A program made the translations under genes and the position numbers. 64,000 nt of DNA, from assembly GCF_001690685.1 (NCBI RefSeq), contig NZ_LZGL01000017.1:186001-250000 (forward strand), in the 5' to 3' direction. Below, in pieces: positions 18,194-28,811 of this stretch; within the stretch, counting starts at the first letter, position 1; each line of letters opens with the position of its first letter. Source of the stretch: Gilliamella sp. wkB112 (GTDB lineage Bacteria > Pseudomonadota > Gammaproteobacteria > Enterobacterales > Orbaceae). Below the pieces are notes generated by a model. That model had not been told where the DNA came from, searched no databases, and worked only from the letters and a program-made list of their open reading frames with translations.

Positions 18194-19204
18194 TTATAAA
18201 TAATCGCTCACATTGATTTCACCAGTGCTACCAATAAAACGGATTTCTGGTGACAAATTAACTGAAAATTTTTGCAATACTGTATTGCGAATATAACGCG
18301 CTAAAGCCACCACATCTTGGGCTGTTGCATTATGTTTATTGACTAACACTAAGGCTTGCTGTTGATGTACTGCTGCGCCACCAATTTGGTAGCCTTTTAA
18401 ACCACATTGATCAATTAACCAACCAGCAGCTAACTTAACTTGATTATTCGCCTGAGGGTATATAGGCATAGTTGGATATTTTTCAAGTAATTGATCAGCA
18501 ATTTTTTTATCTACTACCGGATTTTTGAAAAAGCTACCACCATTGCCTAATACTTTAGGATCGGGCAATTTGCTACGTCGAATTTCACACACCTTATCGA
18601 AAATCATTTTGGCAGTTACCGTTTCTGGTTCAAAGTTTCTTAATTCACCGTAAGTTAATACTGGTTGCCAATGTTTAGGAAGTTTAATACCGACATAAAT
18701 GACTGCATATCCTTGAGCATAGCTTTGTTTAAATATACTTTCACGGTAACCATAATGCCCATCAGTGACAGTAATAATTTTACCAGTTGCCAGTTCTAAC
18801 AATTCCACATAGTCAGCCACTTTTTGGAATTCAACTCCATACGCACCAATATTTTGAATCGGTGCTGAACCAGCACAACCCGGTATTAAAGCTAAATTTT
18901 CCAAGCCGGGAATATTTTGGCTTATTGTTTGCGCAACGAGTTCATGCCAAATTTCACCTGCGCCTACTTGCAGACACCATTGGTCATCGGTTTCTGTAAT
19001 TGCTACCCCTTTGATTCGATTAACAATAATCGTTCCAGCAAAATCACAAGTAAATAATGTATTACTACCTTCACCGATAATCATGACTGGTTGATTTGGG
19101 GATAAATTTTTCCATACTTCTTTCAGCTGCTCAACGCTAGTAACTGTAATCACCTGCTCTGCAAAAACATTAAGCCCAAAAGTATTAGGAATTTTTGATT
19201 TCAT
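18194..19204 (-). CDS. murB: MurB, UDP-N-acetylenolpyruvoylglucosamine reductase
   Basis: FAD/NADPH enzyme that reduces UDP-GlcNAc-enolpyruvate to UDP-MurNAc in peptidoglycan synthesis. The 336-residue length fits the type I (E. coli-like) family. FAD-binding VMIGEGSNTLF, the LIPGCAGSAPIQNIGAYGVE core and the catalytic-serine region LGNGGSFFKNP are present, as is the C-terminal SPEIRFIG motif whose glutamate is catalytic in the family. It heads the murB-ycaD-birA operon; the large AT-rich gap upstream (19205-19867) would hold its promoter. Confidence 0.96.
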   Translation of the reverse strand: MKSKIPNTFGLNVFAEQVITVTSVEQLKEVWKNLSPNQPVMIIGEGSNTLFTCDFAGTIIVNRIKGVAITETDDQWCLQVGAGEIWHELVAQTISQNIPGLENLALIPGCAGSAPIQNIGAYGVEFQKVADYVELLELATGKIITVTDGHYGYRESIFKQSYAQGYAVIYVGIKLPKHWQPVLTYGELRNFEPETVTAKMIFDKVCEIRRSKLPDPKVLGNGGSFFKNPVVDKKIADQLLEKYPTMPIYPQANNQVKLAAGWLIDQCGLKGYQIGGAAVHQQQALVLVNKHNATAQDVVALARYIRNTVLQKFSVNLSPEIRFIGSTGEINVSDYL

Positions 19205-19867
19205 TAATAACGACCTTTCGTTGTATAGCCAAAAATATATTTAAATTTCATTAAGAAATAACTTAACCGACATGTTCTTTAAATAGTTTAATTAATAAAA
19301 ACAATAACTCGACAAACTTTAAATATATATTACATTTTATGGGGTATTTTATCATAATGATGAATAATATTTTACCAATTAGTCAAAAGTTGCCATTCAG
19401 TAACTACATTGTTTGCAGACCAAGATAGTTGAATTATTACTTTCAGTTAGAATGGGTATCTGTTCCTTAGCAATTTAGTAATTTTTTAGTTATTAGTGAC
19501 AATATTTATAATCTAGTTATTTTAGATTTTAAGTTGAGAATTATTGGCAATACCAAAGCAAATTTTTTATATCAATCTTTAGTAAAATTGACACAACCAT
19601 AATTGTTAAAACATTTATATTAAGCAATTACTAAGCTAAAGCACATGTAAATCTTTTTTGTTTTTATTTATGATGTATTATAAATCACTAGTAATTTACT
19701 AGTTATTAAAAGTTCTATCCTAATAAATCTAAAGCAAGCAATGGTAAAATTACTTATAATACCTGTTAAAATAAAAAATTGACAAATACGTGTTAGTTCA
19801 CATTATTAGAAGGATTTTATTCCTGATAATTGTTTAGCATTAATTTATTTAAAATAAAGAGAAAGTT
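19205..19867. other. 663-base AT-rich intergenic region murB / deoB
   Basis: This is the longest gene-free stretch of the window. No frame of convincing length, no tRNA and no stable hairpin was seen. It must carry the divergent promoters of murB and deoB. A candidate deoB promoter (TTGACA 19779-19784, CATTAT 19803-19808) is listed separately. No clear CRP, DeoR or CytR box was found, only a TCACA half-site at about 19798-19802. Confidence 0.4.
19779..19808 (+). promoter_or_regulatory. Candidate deoB promoter
   Basis: A perfect TTGACA (19779-19784) lies 18 bases before CATTAT (19803-19808, four of six matches). Transcription would start near 19815, about 53 bases before the deoB ATG. A TCACA half-site lies within the spacer; no complete CRP dyad was found. 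Confidence 0.5.
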
Positions 19868-21106
19868 ATGAAAAGAGTTTTTATTATGATCCTCGATTCC
19901 TTTGGAATTGGTGGAGCAGAAGATGCCCAAAAATTTGGTGATGAAGGTTCTAACACATTAGGTCATATTGCAGAAGCTTGTGCGTTAGGTAATGCTGATA
20001 ACGGACGCAAAGGGCCATTAAAGTTACCTAATTTAGCTAGATTAGGCCTACTTGAAGCGGCCTATGAATCCACTGGTCACTATCCACAAGGTATGATAAC
20101 CGAAGGCAAAATCGTTGGTGCCTATGGCTATGCAAGCGAAATATCGTCAGGAAAAGATACTCCATCAGGTCATTGGGAAATTGCTGGTGTACCAGTATTA
20201 TTTGACTGGGGTTATTTTACTAACATAACTAATAGCTTTCCTCAAGAACTGTTAGACAAGATTGTGGCGCGCGCAAAACTACCTGGTTACCTTGGAAATT
20301 GCCATTCATCAGGAACTGTTATTCTTGACGAATTAGGTGAACAACATATGGCAACAGGTAAACCTATTTTCTATACCTCTGCTGACTCGGTGTTTCAAAT
20401 AGCTTGCCATGAAGAAACCTTTGGTTTAGATAGACTTTATGAGGTTTGTGAAATTGCGCGTGATGAACTAAACAAAGGTAATTACAACATAGGGCGAGTG
20501 ATCGCTAGACCCTTTATAGGTAATAAACCAGGGGAATTTGTGCGTACTGGTAATCGTCATGACCTAGCTGTAGAACCTCCCGCGCCAACAATGATGAAGA
20601 AATTAGTTGACGAAAAACAAGGTAATGTAGTTTCTATCGGCAAAATAGCCGATATTTATGCCCAAGTTGGTATTACCAAAAAAGTTAAAGCTACAGGCAT
20701 TGAAGCCCTTTTCAATGCTTCACTACAAGAAATTAAACAAGCTAAAGATAACACTATTGTATTTACTAATTTTGTTGATTTTGATTCCTCATATGGTCAC
20801 CGACGTGACGTAGCAGGATATGCAGCAGCTTTAGAATATTTTGATAGCAGGCTCCCTGAAATGCTAGAGTTAATTGAACCTGGTGACTTGCTAATAATTA
20901 GTGCAGATCATGGTTGCGATCCAACTTGGTCCGGAACTGATCATACCCGTGAACATATTCCAGTTTTAGTTTATGGTGATAGTATGCCTGTAGGATCTTT
21001 CGGTCACAGGAAAACATTTGCCGATATTGGACAAAGTGTTGCCGATTATTTTGATTTGTCCCCAATGGATTATGGCCTCTCTTTTATCCAAAAATCGATA
21101 AAATAA
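19868..21106 (+). CDS. deoB: DeoB, phosphopentomutase
   Basis: Mn-dependent isomerisation of (deoxy)ribose-1-phosphate to the 5-phosphate, joining nucleoside breakdown to central metabolism. The 412 residues include the N-terminal metal ligand D10 ([13 protein letters not shown]), the [12 protein letters not shown] loop with the phosphothreonine (T98), and the C-terminal metal-binding [30 protein letters not shown] site precedes the start. It is followed by deoD after 30 bases and both begin the nucleoside region. In E. coli deoB lies in deoCABD; deoC is absent here and the pyrimidine phosphorylase is a distant gene in the same region. Confidence 0.96.
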   Translation: MKRVFIMILDSFGIGGAEDAQKFGDEGSNTLGHIAEACALGNADNGRKGPLKLPNLARLGLLEAAYESTGHYPQGMITEGKIVGAYGYASEISSGKDTPSGHWEIAGVPVLFDWGYFTNITNSFPQELLDKIVARAKLPGYLGNCHSSGTVILDELGEQHMATGKPIFYTSADSVFQIACHEETFGLDRLYEVCEIARDELNKGNYNIGRVIARPFIGNKPGEFVRTGNRHDLAVEPPAPTMMKKLVDEKQGNVVSIGKIADIYAQVGITKKVKATGIEALFNASLQEIKQAKDNTIVFTNFVDFDSSYGHRRDVAGYAAALEYFDSRLPEMLELIEPGDLLIISADHGCDPTWSGTDHTREHIPVLVYGDSMPVGSFGHRKTFADIGQSVADYFDLSPMDYGLSFIQKSIK

Positions 21107-21136
21107 TCATGTTAAGCAATAAATTATCAGGAGATT

Positions 21137-21856
21137 TTGATGCCAACCCCACATATTAACGCTATTGAAAATGCCTTTGCCGAGACTGTGCTAATGCCAG
21201 GCGATCCTTTACGTGCAAAATTTATTGCCGAAACTTTTTTAGAAAAAGCGCAAGAAGTCACCAATGTAAGAGCGATGTTAGGTTTTACCGGTTACTACAA
21301 AGGACAAAAGGTTTCTGTCATGGGGCATGGGATGGGAATCCCATCCTGTTCTATTTATACCACCGAACTAATCAAATTTTATAATGTAAAAAATATTATT
21401 CGCATTGGTTCTTGCGGAGCAATTAGTCCAGATGTCAACTTAGGTGACATAGTTATTGGCATGGGCGCTTGCACCGATTCTAAAGTTAATCGAATTCGTT
21501 TTAAAGATAACGATTTTGCTGCAATTGCTGATTTTAATTTAACCCGAAATGTGGTTGATACAGCTAATAGATTAGCAATCCCTGTTAAAATTGGTAATTT
21601 ATTTTCAGCCGATCTTTTTTATACTGTTGATCCAACTATTCTTGATGTAATGGAAAAATACAATATATTAGGTGTCGAAATGGAAGCTGCCGGTATTTAT
21701 GGTGTTGCTGCTGAATATGGTGCTAAAGCATTAGCAATTTGTACCGTTTCAGATCATATTCGTAAAGGTGAAGCAATGACAGCGGAACAACGTCAACTTG
21801 GTTTTAAACAAATGATTACTGTTGCATTAGAATCTGTTTTATTAGATCAAGACTAA
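21137..21856 (+). CDS. deoD: DeoD, purine nucleoside phosphorylase
   Basis: Phosphorolysis of purine (deoxy)ribonucleosides to base and pentose-1-phosphate. The 239 residues match E. coli DeoD, a hexameric trimer-of-dimers enzyme: TPHINA at the N-terminus (H5 reaching the neighbouring active site), MPGDPLRAK, the phosphate site IRIGSCGAI, the EMEAAG ribose-binding motif and the catalytic Asp in TVSDHI. Strong AGGAGA ribosome site. Product sugar phosphate goes to DeoB, encoded 30 bases upstream. Confidence 0.97.
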   Translation: MMPTPHINAIENAFAETVLMPGDPLRAKFIAETFLEKAQEVTNVRAMLGFTGYYKGQKVSVMGHGMGIPSCSIYTTELIKFYNVKNIIRIGSCGAISPDVNLGDIVIGMGACTDSKVNRIRFKDNDFAAIADFNLTRNVVDTANRLAIPVKIGNLFSADLFYTVDPTILDVMEKYNILGVEMEAAGIYGVAAEYGAKALAICTVSDHIRKGEAMTAEQRQLGFKQMITVALESVLLDQD

Positions 21857-22086
21857 AATAAATGGTTTATAGCTATATTTAAATTAGTTAACAAGATTTA
21901 GTACAAAATATTATGCACATTGGCGTTGAAATAATGATCGAAGTATTCAAATTTATTTAAATCCACTATTTCAATAGCTAATTTTTTTAACCTTAAATTT
22001 AAGTGATAGTGTTTTTTGAACTTATTGATTAATAGTAAATAATTGATAATAAGTTATGAAAAAAACTCATTTGATAAGGAATCAAA

Positions 22087-23325
22087 ATGAATATCAAGTT
22101 ACAACTTAAGATTATATTTTTTCTGCAATTCTTCATTTGGGGCAGTTGGTTAATCACCTTAGGATCCTATATGATGCGTAAATTGGAATTTACGGGTATT
22201 GAAGTAGGATCGGTTTATGGAACAATGGGTATAGCTTCTTTATTTATGCCAAGTCTACTTGGTATTGTAGCTGACAGATGGATGCCAGCCAATCGATTAT
22301 ACATGTTATGTCATTTAATTGGAGCCATCACATTATTCTTTGCTGCTTCAATAACATCACCATTTTTGATGATGGTAATCATGCTAGTACACTGCTTAGT
22401 ATTTATGCCAACTATCGCTATATCAAACTCTATTTCTTATTGTTGTTTAGAATCTCATGGATTTGACGTTATATCTCAATTCCCAGCAATAAGAATATTT
22501 GGTACCATTGGTTTTATTGTAGCTATGTGGCTGGTAAGTTTTTTAGGTTTAGAATTAAGTAACCTACAACTCTATATTGCCGCCGTAAGTTCAATTTTAC
22601 TGAGTCTTTATTCATTAACACTACCAACAATACCGACAGCAAAAAATAATAGTCAAGAGAAATCACTTATTAGTTCATTAGGATTAGATGCATTCGTATT
22701 ATTTAAACAACCTAGAATGGCTGTCTTTTTTCTATTTGCGGTGTTACTCGGTGGTATTTTACAAATTACTAATACTTTCGGTAATCCATTCTTACATGAC
22801 TTCGAAAAAATTCCTGAGTATGCTGATAGTTTGGTGGTTAAATATCCTTCAGTGTTATTATCTATTTCGCAAATATCTGAGGTGGTATTCATTTTATTTG
22901 TACCATTCTTTATGAAACGGTTAGGCATCAAATATGTCATGTTAATCAGTATGCTTGCTTGGGTGGCAAGGTTTGGTTTATTCGCCTATGGTGATCCATC
23001 ACCAATTGGCTTTATTTTATTATTACTATCAATGATAGTGTACGGTTGCGCTTTTGATTTCTATAACATTTCTGGTTCAATGTATGTAGAAAAATCAGTT
23101 TCACCTAACATTCGTAATAGTGCGCAAGGGTTATTTATGACCATGACTAATGGTCTGGGTGCTTATTTAGGTTCTGTCATTAGTGGTGTAGTAGTTGATC
23201 GTTATACTTCTACTGAGAAAATCATTGATTGGCATTCTGTTTGGCTTATTTTTGCAGGTTATTCATTAATCTTAGCTATTGTATTTTTATTTATATTTAA
23301 AAATGATAAGAATGAGCAAAAATAG
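22087..23325 (+). CDS. nupG: NupG/XapB-type nucleoside:H+ symporter
   Basis: 412-residue major-facilitator protein of the nucleoside:H+ symporter family, with MNIKLQLKIIFFLQFFIWGSW at the first helix, SLLGIVADRW after helix 2 and the VEKSVSPNIRNSAQGLFM block in helix 9-10 that are family hallmarks. E. coli NupG imports purine and pyrimidine nucleosides; XapB prefers xanthosine. Placement 230 bases after deoD and before add-like, cdd and pdp supports nucleoside import, and NupG is the better fit, though XapB cannot be excluded. AAGGA ribosome site. Confidence 0.86.
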   Translation: MNIKLQLKIIFFLQFFIWGSWLITLGSYMMRKLEFTGIEVGSVYGTMGIASLFMPSLLGIVADRWMPANRLYMLCHLIGAITLFFAASITSPFLMMVIMLVHCLVFMPTIAISNSISYCCLESHGFDVISQFPAIRIFGTIGFIVAMWLVSFLGLELSNLQLYIAAVSSILLSLYSLTLPTIPTAKNNSQEKSLISSLGLDAFVLFKQPRMAVFFLFAVLLGGILQITNTFGNPFLHDFEKIPEYADSLVVKYPSVLLSISQISEVVFILFVPFFMKRLGIKYVMLISMLAWVARFGLFAYGDPSPIGFILLLLSMIVYGCAFDFYNISGSMYVEKSVSPNIRNSAQGLFMTMTNGLGAYLGSVISGVVVDRYTSTEKIIDWHSVWLIFAGYSLILAIVFLFIFKNDKNEQK

Positions 23326-23672
23326 ATCTGCTAATATAGTATGAATCCAGCTTGCAGATTGTTGAATTTAAGGTAATTCTGATAAGAGTTACCTTGATTG
23401 AACATAAATTCTATTGTTCTGATATTTTATAGCAATTTATAACTAATAGTTACAAACTTATTAAGTTAATTAATCAATTTAAATCAATTAACTATATTAA
23501 TACTTAACCAGTAACTTTTGAATGAAATCAGTGTTAACAACACATCCAAAAATTCGATTTAAAATAGAAAAGTGTGATATTAGTCATGTTAACCATGTTA
23601 TAAATCACCCCTTAAACACTTAAGAGATGTTATTATAACAATCAACATTAATATAATTAATTAGAATACGGC
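23326..23672. other. Intergenic region nupG-like / add-like with possible regulatory sites
   Basis: 347 bases without a gene. A weak hairpin (AAGGTAA 23370-23376 with TTACCTT 23389-23395, no T run) could end the nupG transcript. A CRP-like box (23573-23588) sits about 85 bases before the add-like start. The GTGTTAACAACAC segment at about 23531-23543 is partly palindromic, regulator unknown. Confidence 0.4.
23573..23588 (+). promoter_or_regulatory. Possible CRP site upstream of the add-like gene
   Basis: TGTGA-N6-TCATG matches eight of the ten conserved positions of TGTGA-N6-TCACA. CRP control of nucleoside catabolism is well known in E. coli. No other evidence supports it here. Confidence 0.35.
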
Positions 23673-24830
23673 ATGAATGAACCAATAATCCCCAAAGTAA
23701 TTTTACATGAGCATGTGGAAGGCAGTATTACTCCTGTTATGGCAAAAAAATTAGCCGAGAAAAATCATATCCCCTTTCCGAATTCATTATGTTATCAATC
23801 CGGTGAATATGATGCCAAAGAATATAAAAATGGACGCTATCGGTATGACGAAACTAGTTTTGAAGAATTTATTCAAACTTATGATACCGTTGCTAGTTTT
23901 TTAAAAAACCCTGAAGATTATTATGCAATCACGCTTGATTTTTTGAATCGAAATGCTGAGCAAGGTTTAATCTATTGCGAATTATTCCTATCACCTTTTC
24001 ATATTTGTACTACTCAAAACCTTGGTAACACCATTTGGCATAAGGATAAATTTCAACAAACGCTGATACAAATGGATAAAGCCATTATCGAGGTGCAGAA
24101 AAATTATAATATTACTGTTAGATATCATGTGATCGGGGTGCGTCACCTTGGGGCACAAATTGTCTATGACACCTTACGTTTTATCCAAGACAATCCACAT
24201 CATTTTATTACTGGATTTAATATCGCTGGTAATGAAAAAGCTGGTCATTTTGATGATTTTCAGGACGCACATCAATTAGCTTCACAATTGAAATTAAAAA
24301 AATCTTATCATGCAGACGAAATTGAATCCTCTGAAAGTATTATCCAGGCACTTAAGCATGGTGCAGTTAGGATTGGGCATGGTATTCGTGCTATCGAAAA
24401 TCATCAGTTGATTAATGAGCTGGTTAAGAACAATATCACTTTAGAAATAGCATTAACGAGTAACCGTATTTTAGTCAATGAACTTCACGGTGATATTCAT
24501 AATCATCCGGTGAGAAAGCTCTATGTTCAAGGTGTCAGAATCACACTTAATACTGATGATGCAGGTATTTTTGGCACAGATATCGACAAAGAATATCAAA
24601 TAGCCCAAGCAATATTTAATTTTTCTAGACTTGAATTACTGGATATCTCATTATGTGGTATCTATGCCGCCTTTGTTGATGATAATGTAAAGCAACGATT
24701 AACCAATAAAATTTTATCTAGTTTTACAGCAAATGATAGGACTTTACTCAAGCAAGCAATTGCTAGCAATAAATATCATCCTGCAATAATAGCAAGATTG
24801 GTTGACTACCAAAAACGATTGCGCGAATAG
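23673..24830 (+). CDS. add: Adenosine deaminase family protein, divergent
   Basis: Metal-dependent amidohydrolase of the adenosine deaminase family. Visible ligands and catalytic residues: HxH at H12/H14 (LHEHVEG), H213 and E216 in HADE (usually HAGE), H236 (RIGHGI), and D295/D296 (NTDD). At 385 residues it is about 40-50 longer than E. coli Add (333), with extra sequence around 40-60, and VEG replaces the usual LDG. Deamination of adenosine or deoxyadenosine to inosine fits the neighbourhood (deoD, nupG-like, cdd, pdp), but the HADE and VEG variants leave the substrate less certain; another purine is possible. It stands alone between intergenic gaps. The ribosome site is weak. Confidence 0.78.
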   Translation: MNEPIIPKVILHEHVEGSITPVMAKKLAEKNHIPFPNSLCYQSGEYDAKEYKNGRYRYDETSFEEFIQTYDTVASFLKNPEDYYAITLDFLNRNAEQGLIYCELFLSPFHICTTQNLGNTIWHKDKFQQTLIQMDKAIIEVQKNYNITVRYHVIGVRHLGAQIVYDTLRFIQDNPHHFITGFNIAGNEKAGHFDDFQDAHQLASQLKLKKSYHADEIESSESIIQALKHGAVRIGHGIRAIENHQLINELVKNNITLEIALTSNRILVNELHGDIHNHPVRKLYVQGVRITLNTDDAGIFGTDIDKEYQIAQAIFNFSRLELLDISLCGIYAAFVDDNVKQRLTNKILSSFTANDRTLLKQAIASNKYHPAIIARLVDYQKRLRE

Positions 24831-24961
24831 AATTAGAGTATAGCAAAATAAAATAGATATATTAGTATTCTATAAATTCACAACAGAGATTATTGGATTA
24901 GTAAATAGCAACGGACAGTGATACCCAAAAGTGTTATAAATTTAGACATTCACTTTAAATC

Positions 24962-25048
24962 ATGTCCGGTACAATTGGTAAAAGCATTTATTGGGAAACT
25001 TTTACACTACTCAATAAGCTATATAGACAAGGACAAAACAGATTTTAG
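24962..25048 (+). pseudogene. 28-codon open frame before cdd, possible gene remnant
   Basis: A short ATG frame ends at a TAG; the peptide (MSGTIGKSIYWETF then LLNKLYRQGQNRF) looks protein-like rather than the low-complexity text typical of AT-rich gaps. There is no ribosome site and no recognised family. It may be a decayed gene fragment or chance. Confidence 0.2.
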
Positions 25049-25090
25049 TGTTTATCGTCTAAACTTACCGTCATCAATAAATAAATTTAG

Positions 25091-25510
<420 letters not shown>

Positions 25511-25632
25511 ATGGCAAAATTAAGTAATACCAATAACGAATATAATCAGCAATGCAGTATTACAATCAGTTTTATTGATAATTAAACTGATATACCAAGC
25601 TGGTTAAGCTAATTTAAGAGAGACTTATAATA

Positions 25633-26934
25633 ATGAGATTTGTAGATATTATTGAAAAAAAACGTGATGGTAAACCATTATCAACCGAAGAAATTCAATT
25701 TTTTATTACCAACTATACCAATAGTACTATTCCTGATTATCAAGTTAGTGCTTTACTAATGGCAATATACTTTCAAGGAATGACATCCAAAGAATGTGCA
25801 GATTTAACACAAGCAATGATGTATTCAGGTGATACCGTCGATCTATCATCAATTAAAGGGATTAAAGTTGATAAACATTCAACAGGCGGTGTGGGTGATA
25901 CCACCACATTAGTGCTAGCGCCTTTAGTTGCAGCATTAGGCGTGCCAGTAGCCAAAATGTCAGGTCGTGGATTAGGCCATACTGGAGGGACTACTGATAA
26001 ATTTGAATCTATACCTGGCTTCAAAATTGAATTAGATAAACAGGATTTTATTAATCAAGTTAATCAAAAAGGGGTTGCAGTTATTGGGCAATCGGGTAAT
26101 TTAACACCGGCAGATAAAAAACTTTATTCTTTGCGTGATGTAACTGGTTCAGTTAATTCTATTCCACTTATTGCTAGCTCAATAATGAGCAAGAAATTAG
26201 CCGCTGGGGCAGATGCCATTGTACTAGATGTCAAAACAGGTGACGGTGCCTTAATGAAAGACATGGCAGACTCAGAAAAACTGGCACATGAAATGGTTAA
26301 CATTGGTAACCAAATTGGGCGAAGGACAATGGCGATTATATCGGATATGTCTCAACCACTCGGATTTGCTATAGGTAATGCGCTAGAAATCAAAGAAGCG
26401 ATTGATACCTTAAAAGGTCAAGGTCCTGCTGATTTAACCGAACTAGTTTTAACTCTAGGAAGCCAGATGGTAGTACTCGCTAATAAAGCAAAAACGCTAG
26501 AAGAAGCGAGAGAAAAACTACAAGCAGCGATAAAAAATGGTCAAGCGATTGCGAAATTTAAAACCATGATTGCGGCTCAAGGTGGCGATAGTTCTATTGT
26601 TGATCATCCAGAAAAACTTGCTAATGCACCTTATCAAATTAAACTACCTGCTTTACAATCAGGTTATGTGACCAAAATTGTTGCTGACCAAATCGGTATT
26701 GCCGCTATGCAATTAGGAGCAGGAAGGGCCACAAAAGAAGATATTATTGATCCTGCTGTTGGTATTGTTTTGCGCAAAAAGGTAGGAGATAAAGTAACTA
26801 AAGGAGAATCACTATTGACTATTCATGCTAACACTGACAAGTTAGAGGCAATCAAACAAAAACTGTATGACAATATTATTATTGGTGATAGTGCAAAACA
26901 ACCTCAGCTTATTTATAAAGTGATTACTGAATAA
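25633..26934 (+). CDS. pdp: Pyrimidine-nucleoside phosphorylase, Firmicutes type
   Basis: Phosphorolysis of uridine, thymidine and deoxyuridine to base and pentose-1-phosphate. The 433-residue protein has the family motif KHSTGGVGD (81-89), the [11 protein letters not shown] phosphate/nucleoside site, [21 protein letters not shown] and [13 protein letters not shown]. Wording of these blocks and of [22 protein letters not shown] matches Bacillus/Lactobacillus Pdp far more closely than E. coli DeoA, so the call is broad-specificity Pdp rather than strict thymidine phosphorylase. It lies 27 bases before ushA and is probably cotranscribed with it. RAGAG ribosome site (AAGAGAG). Confidence 0.93.
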   Translation: MRFVDIIEKKRDGKPLSTEEIQFFITNYTNSTIPDYQVSALLMAIYFQGMTSKECADLTQAMMYSGDTVDLSSIKGIKVDKHSTGGVGDTTTLVLAPLVAALGVPVAKMSGRGLGHTGGTTDKFESIPGFKIELDKQDFINQVNQKGVAVIGQSGNLTPADKKLYSLRDVTGSVNSIPLIASSIMSKKLAAGADAIVLDVKTGDGALMKDMADSEKLAHEMVNIGNQIGRRTMAIISDMSQPLGFAIGNALEIKEAIDTLKGQGPADLTELVLTLGSQMVVLANKAKTLEEAREKLQAAIKNGQAIAKFKTMIAAQGGDSSIVDHPEKLANAPYQIKLPALQSGYVTKIVADQIGIAAMQLGAGRATKEDIIDPAVGIVLRKKVGDKVTKGESLLTIHANTDKLEAIKQKLYDNIIIGDSAKQPQLIYKVITE

Positions 26935-26961
26935 AAATAGTACAAGGATTTAGGAGACACC

Positions 26962-28647
26962 ATGTATCATTTTAATCTTAATAAAAAACTGTCATTAGTG
27001 GTTTGTTTGGGATTATTTTCAATGAGTTCGATGGCAGGCGTTTCAACTAATAACTCAGCCATATCTACTTGGGAAAAAAATAAACCCTACCAAATTACTA
27101 TTTTACATACTAACGATCATCATGGTCGCTTTTGGCAAAATGATATTGGCGAATATGGACTTGCAGCCCAAAAAACTGTCGTTGATCAAATTCGTCAAGA
27201 AGTTACAGCTAAAGGTGGTAAATTGTTATTACTGTCAGGCGGTGATATTAATACTGGTGTACCTGAATCAGATGTATTGCAGGCTAAACCTGATTTTATG
27301 GGTATGAGTGAAATTGGTTATGATGCCATGGCTGTGGGTAATCATGAATTTGATCACCCTTTGTCAATTATTCGTGAACAACAAAAATGGGCTAACTTCC
27401 CTTTTTTATCGGCAAATACCTACTTCAAAAATAGTGAAAATCGGGTTTTTGATGCATATAAAATGTTTGATTTGAATGGAATTAGAGTAGCTGTATTTGG
27501 TTTAACTACGGATGATACAATTTTTCTGGCTTCACCTAAAAACACTAACGGAGTCGAATTCCGGGCAACATTACCTGAAGCGCAAAAAATCATTACACAA
27601 ATAAAAACAAGTGAACGTCCGGATATGATTATTGCGGTAACACACATGGGGCATTATGACAATGGTGAGCATGGTACTATGGCACCGGGAGATGTTGAAT
27701 TAGCTCGTGGTTTACCCGCTGGCGATTTAAATATGATTGTGGGTGGACATTCGCAAAATCCTGTTTGTATGGCAAGTCCTAATACACGAATTACCGAATA
27801 TGTACCTGGCACGCCATGTGCTCCTGATCAACAAAATGGGACTTGGATTGTACAAGCTCATGAATGGGGAAAATATGTTGGCCGAGCTGATTTTATTTTC
27901 CTAAATGGTAAATTAACGCTACAAAATTATCAATTAATCCCAATTAATCTAAAAAAAGAAGTCGATAATAATAACGGTACCAAAAAACTAGAATATTACA
28001 CCAAAGAAATCCCACAAAATAAACAGTTGTTAGATAGCTTAACCCCGTATCAAGAACAAGGTAAACAGCAGTTATTAACTAAGAGTGGACAATTAACTGG
28101 TCGTCTGGAAGGTGATCGCAATATTGTTAGGTATCAACAAAGTAATATGGGACAATTGTTACTGAGCGCTTTTATTGAAAAAACGGGGGCTGATATTGGG
28201 GTTATGTCAGGTGGAATGATTCGTGACTCACTAATAGAAGGTAATATCACTTATCGGGATATTCTAAAAGTAGAACCTTTTGGCAATAGTGTGATTTATT
28301 TTAATTTAACTGGAACTGAATTAATTGATTATTTAAAAGTAGCAATAAGTAAAAATCCGGGTTCAGGTGGATATGCCCATTTCAAAAATCTGACAATTAC
28401 TAAAGATGGCGATAATATAATCGATGTAAAAGTTAAAAATGAGCCTATAGATTTACAAAAAAGTTATCGCATTGCTACCTTAGACTTTTTAGCCGCTGGT
28501 GGGGATGGTTACCCTGTTACAAACACATTACCAAGTTATGTTGATACTGGCTATCGTGATGCCGATGCCGTAAAACAATACTTTGAAACTCATTCACCAA
28601 TTAACGCAGCTGATTATGAGCCCATACAATTTATTTTTGAAAAATAA
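26962..28647 (+). CDS. ushA: UshA, periplasmic UDP-sugar hydrolase / 5'-nucleotidase
   Basis: Periplasmic enzyme that hydrolyses UDP-sugars and dephosphorylates nucleotides so the nucleosides can be imported. 561 residues: a signal peptide (about 1-25), the metallophosphoesterase domain with ILHTNDHHGRF (D52, H54), GNHEFDHP and VGGHSQNPVC, and the C-terminal nucleotide-binding domain ending in GGDGYP. Sequence tracks E. coli UshA closely. Its placement directly behind pdp (27 bases, TAGGAGA site) couples extracellular nucleotide breakdown to nucleoside phosphorolysis; E. coli ushA is monocistronic elsewhere. Confidence 0.95.
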   Translation: MYHFNLNKKLSLVVCLGLFSMSSMAGVSTNNSAISTWEKNKPYQITILHTNDHHGRFWQNDIGEYGLAAQKTVVDQIRQEVTAKGGKLLLLSGGDINTGVPESDVLQAKPDFMGMSEIGYDAMAVGNHEFDHPLSIIREQQKWANFPFLSANTYFKNSENRVFDAYKMFDLNGIRVAVFGLTTDDTIFLASPKNTNGVEFRATLPEAQKIITQIKTSERPDMIIAVTHMGHYDNGEHGTMAPGDVELARGLPAGDLNMIVGGHSQNPVCMASPNTRITEYVPGTPCAPDQQNGTWIVQAHEWGKYVGRADFIFLNGKLTLQNYQLIPINLKKEVDNNNGTKKLEYYTKEIPQNKQLLDSLTPYQEQGKQQLLTKSGQLTGRLEGDRNIVRYQQSNMGQLLLSAFIEKTGADIGVMSGGMIRDSLIEGNITYRDILKVEPFGNSVIYFNLTGTELIDYLKVAISKNPGSGGYAHFKNLTITKDGDNIIDVKVKNEPIDLQKSYRIATLDFLAAGGDGYPVTNTLPSYVDTGYRDADAVKQYFETHSPINAADYEPIQFIFEK

Positions 28648-28811
28648 ATTATTATGCTAATAACTAAAATTTATTAGTTTAAAAACTAATCGAGAGTAAA
28701 GCTCTCTATAAAAAATAGGTAGCTGATATACATTTTTTCTATTTTAATTATAGCTTAAAGATTTATGCCTAAAATAATTTACAAATATTTGCTTTTAGCA
28801 TTGAGGTTAAT

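Noticed and set aside
19785-19802. CRP box upstream of deoB
   Set aside because: Only a TCACA half-site is present; the other half fails to match TGTGA.
28692-28706. Terminator between ushA and yjjI
   Set aside because: A 5-base stem GAGAG/CTCTC without a T run on the plus strand is too weak to call.
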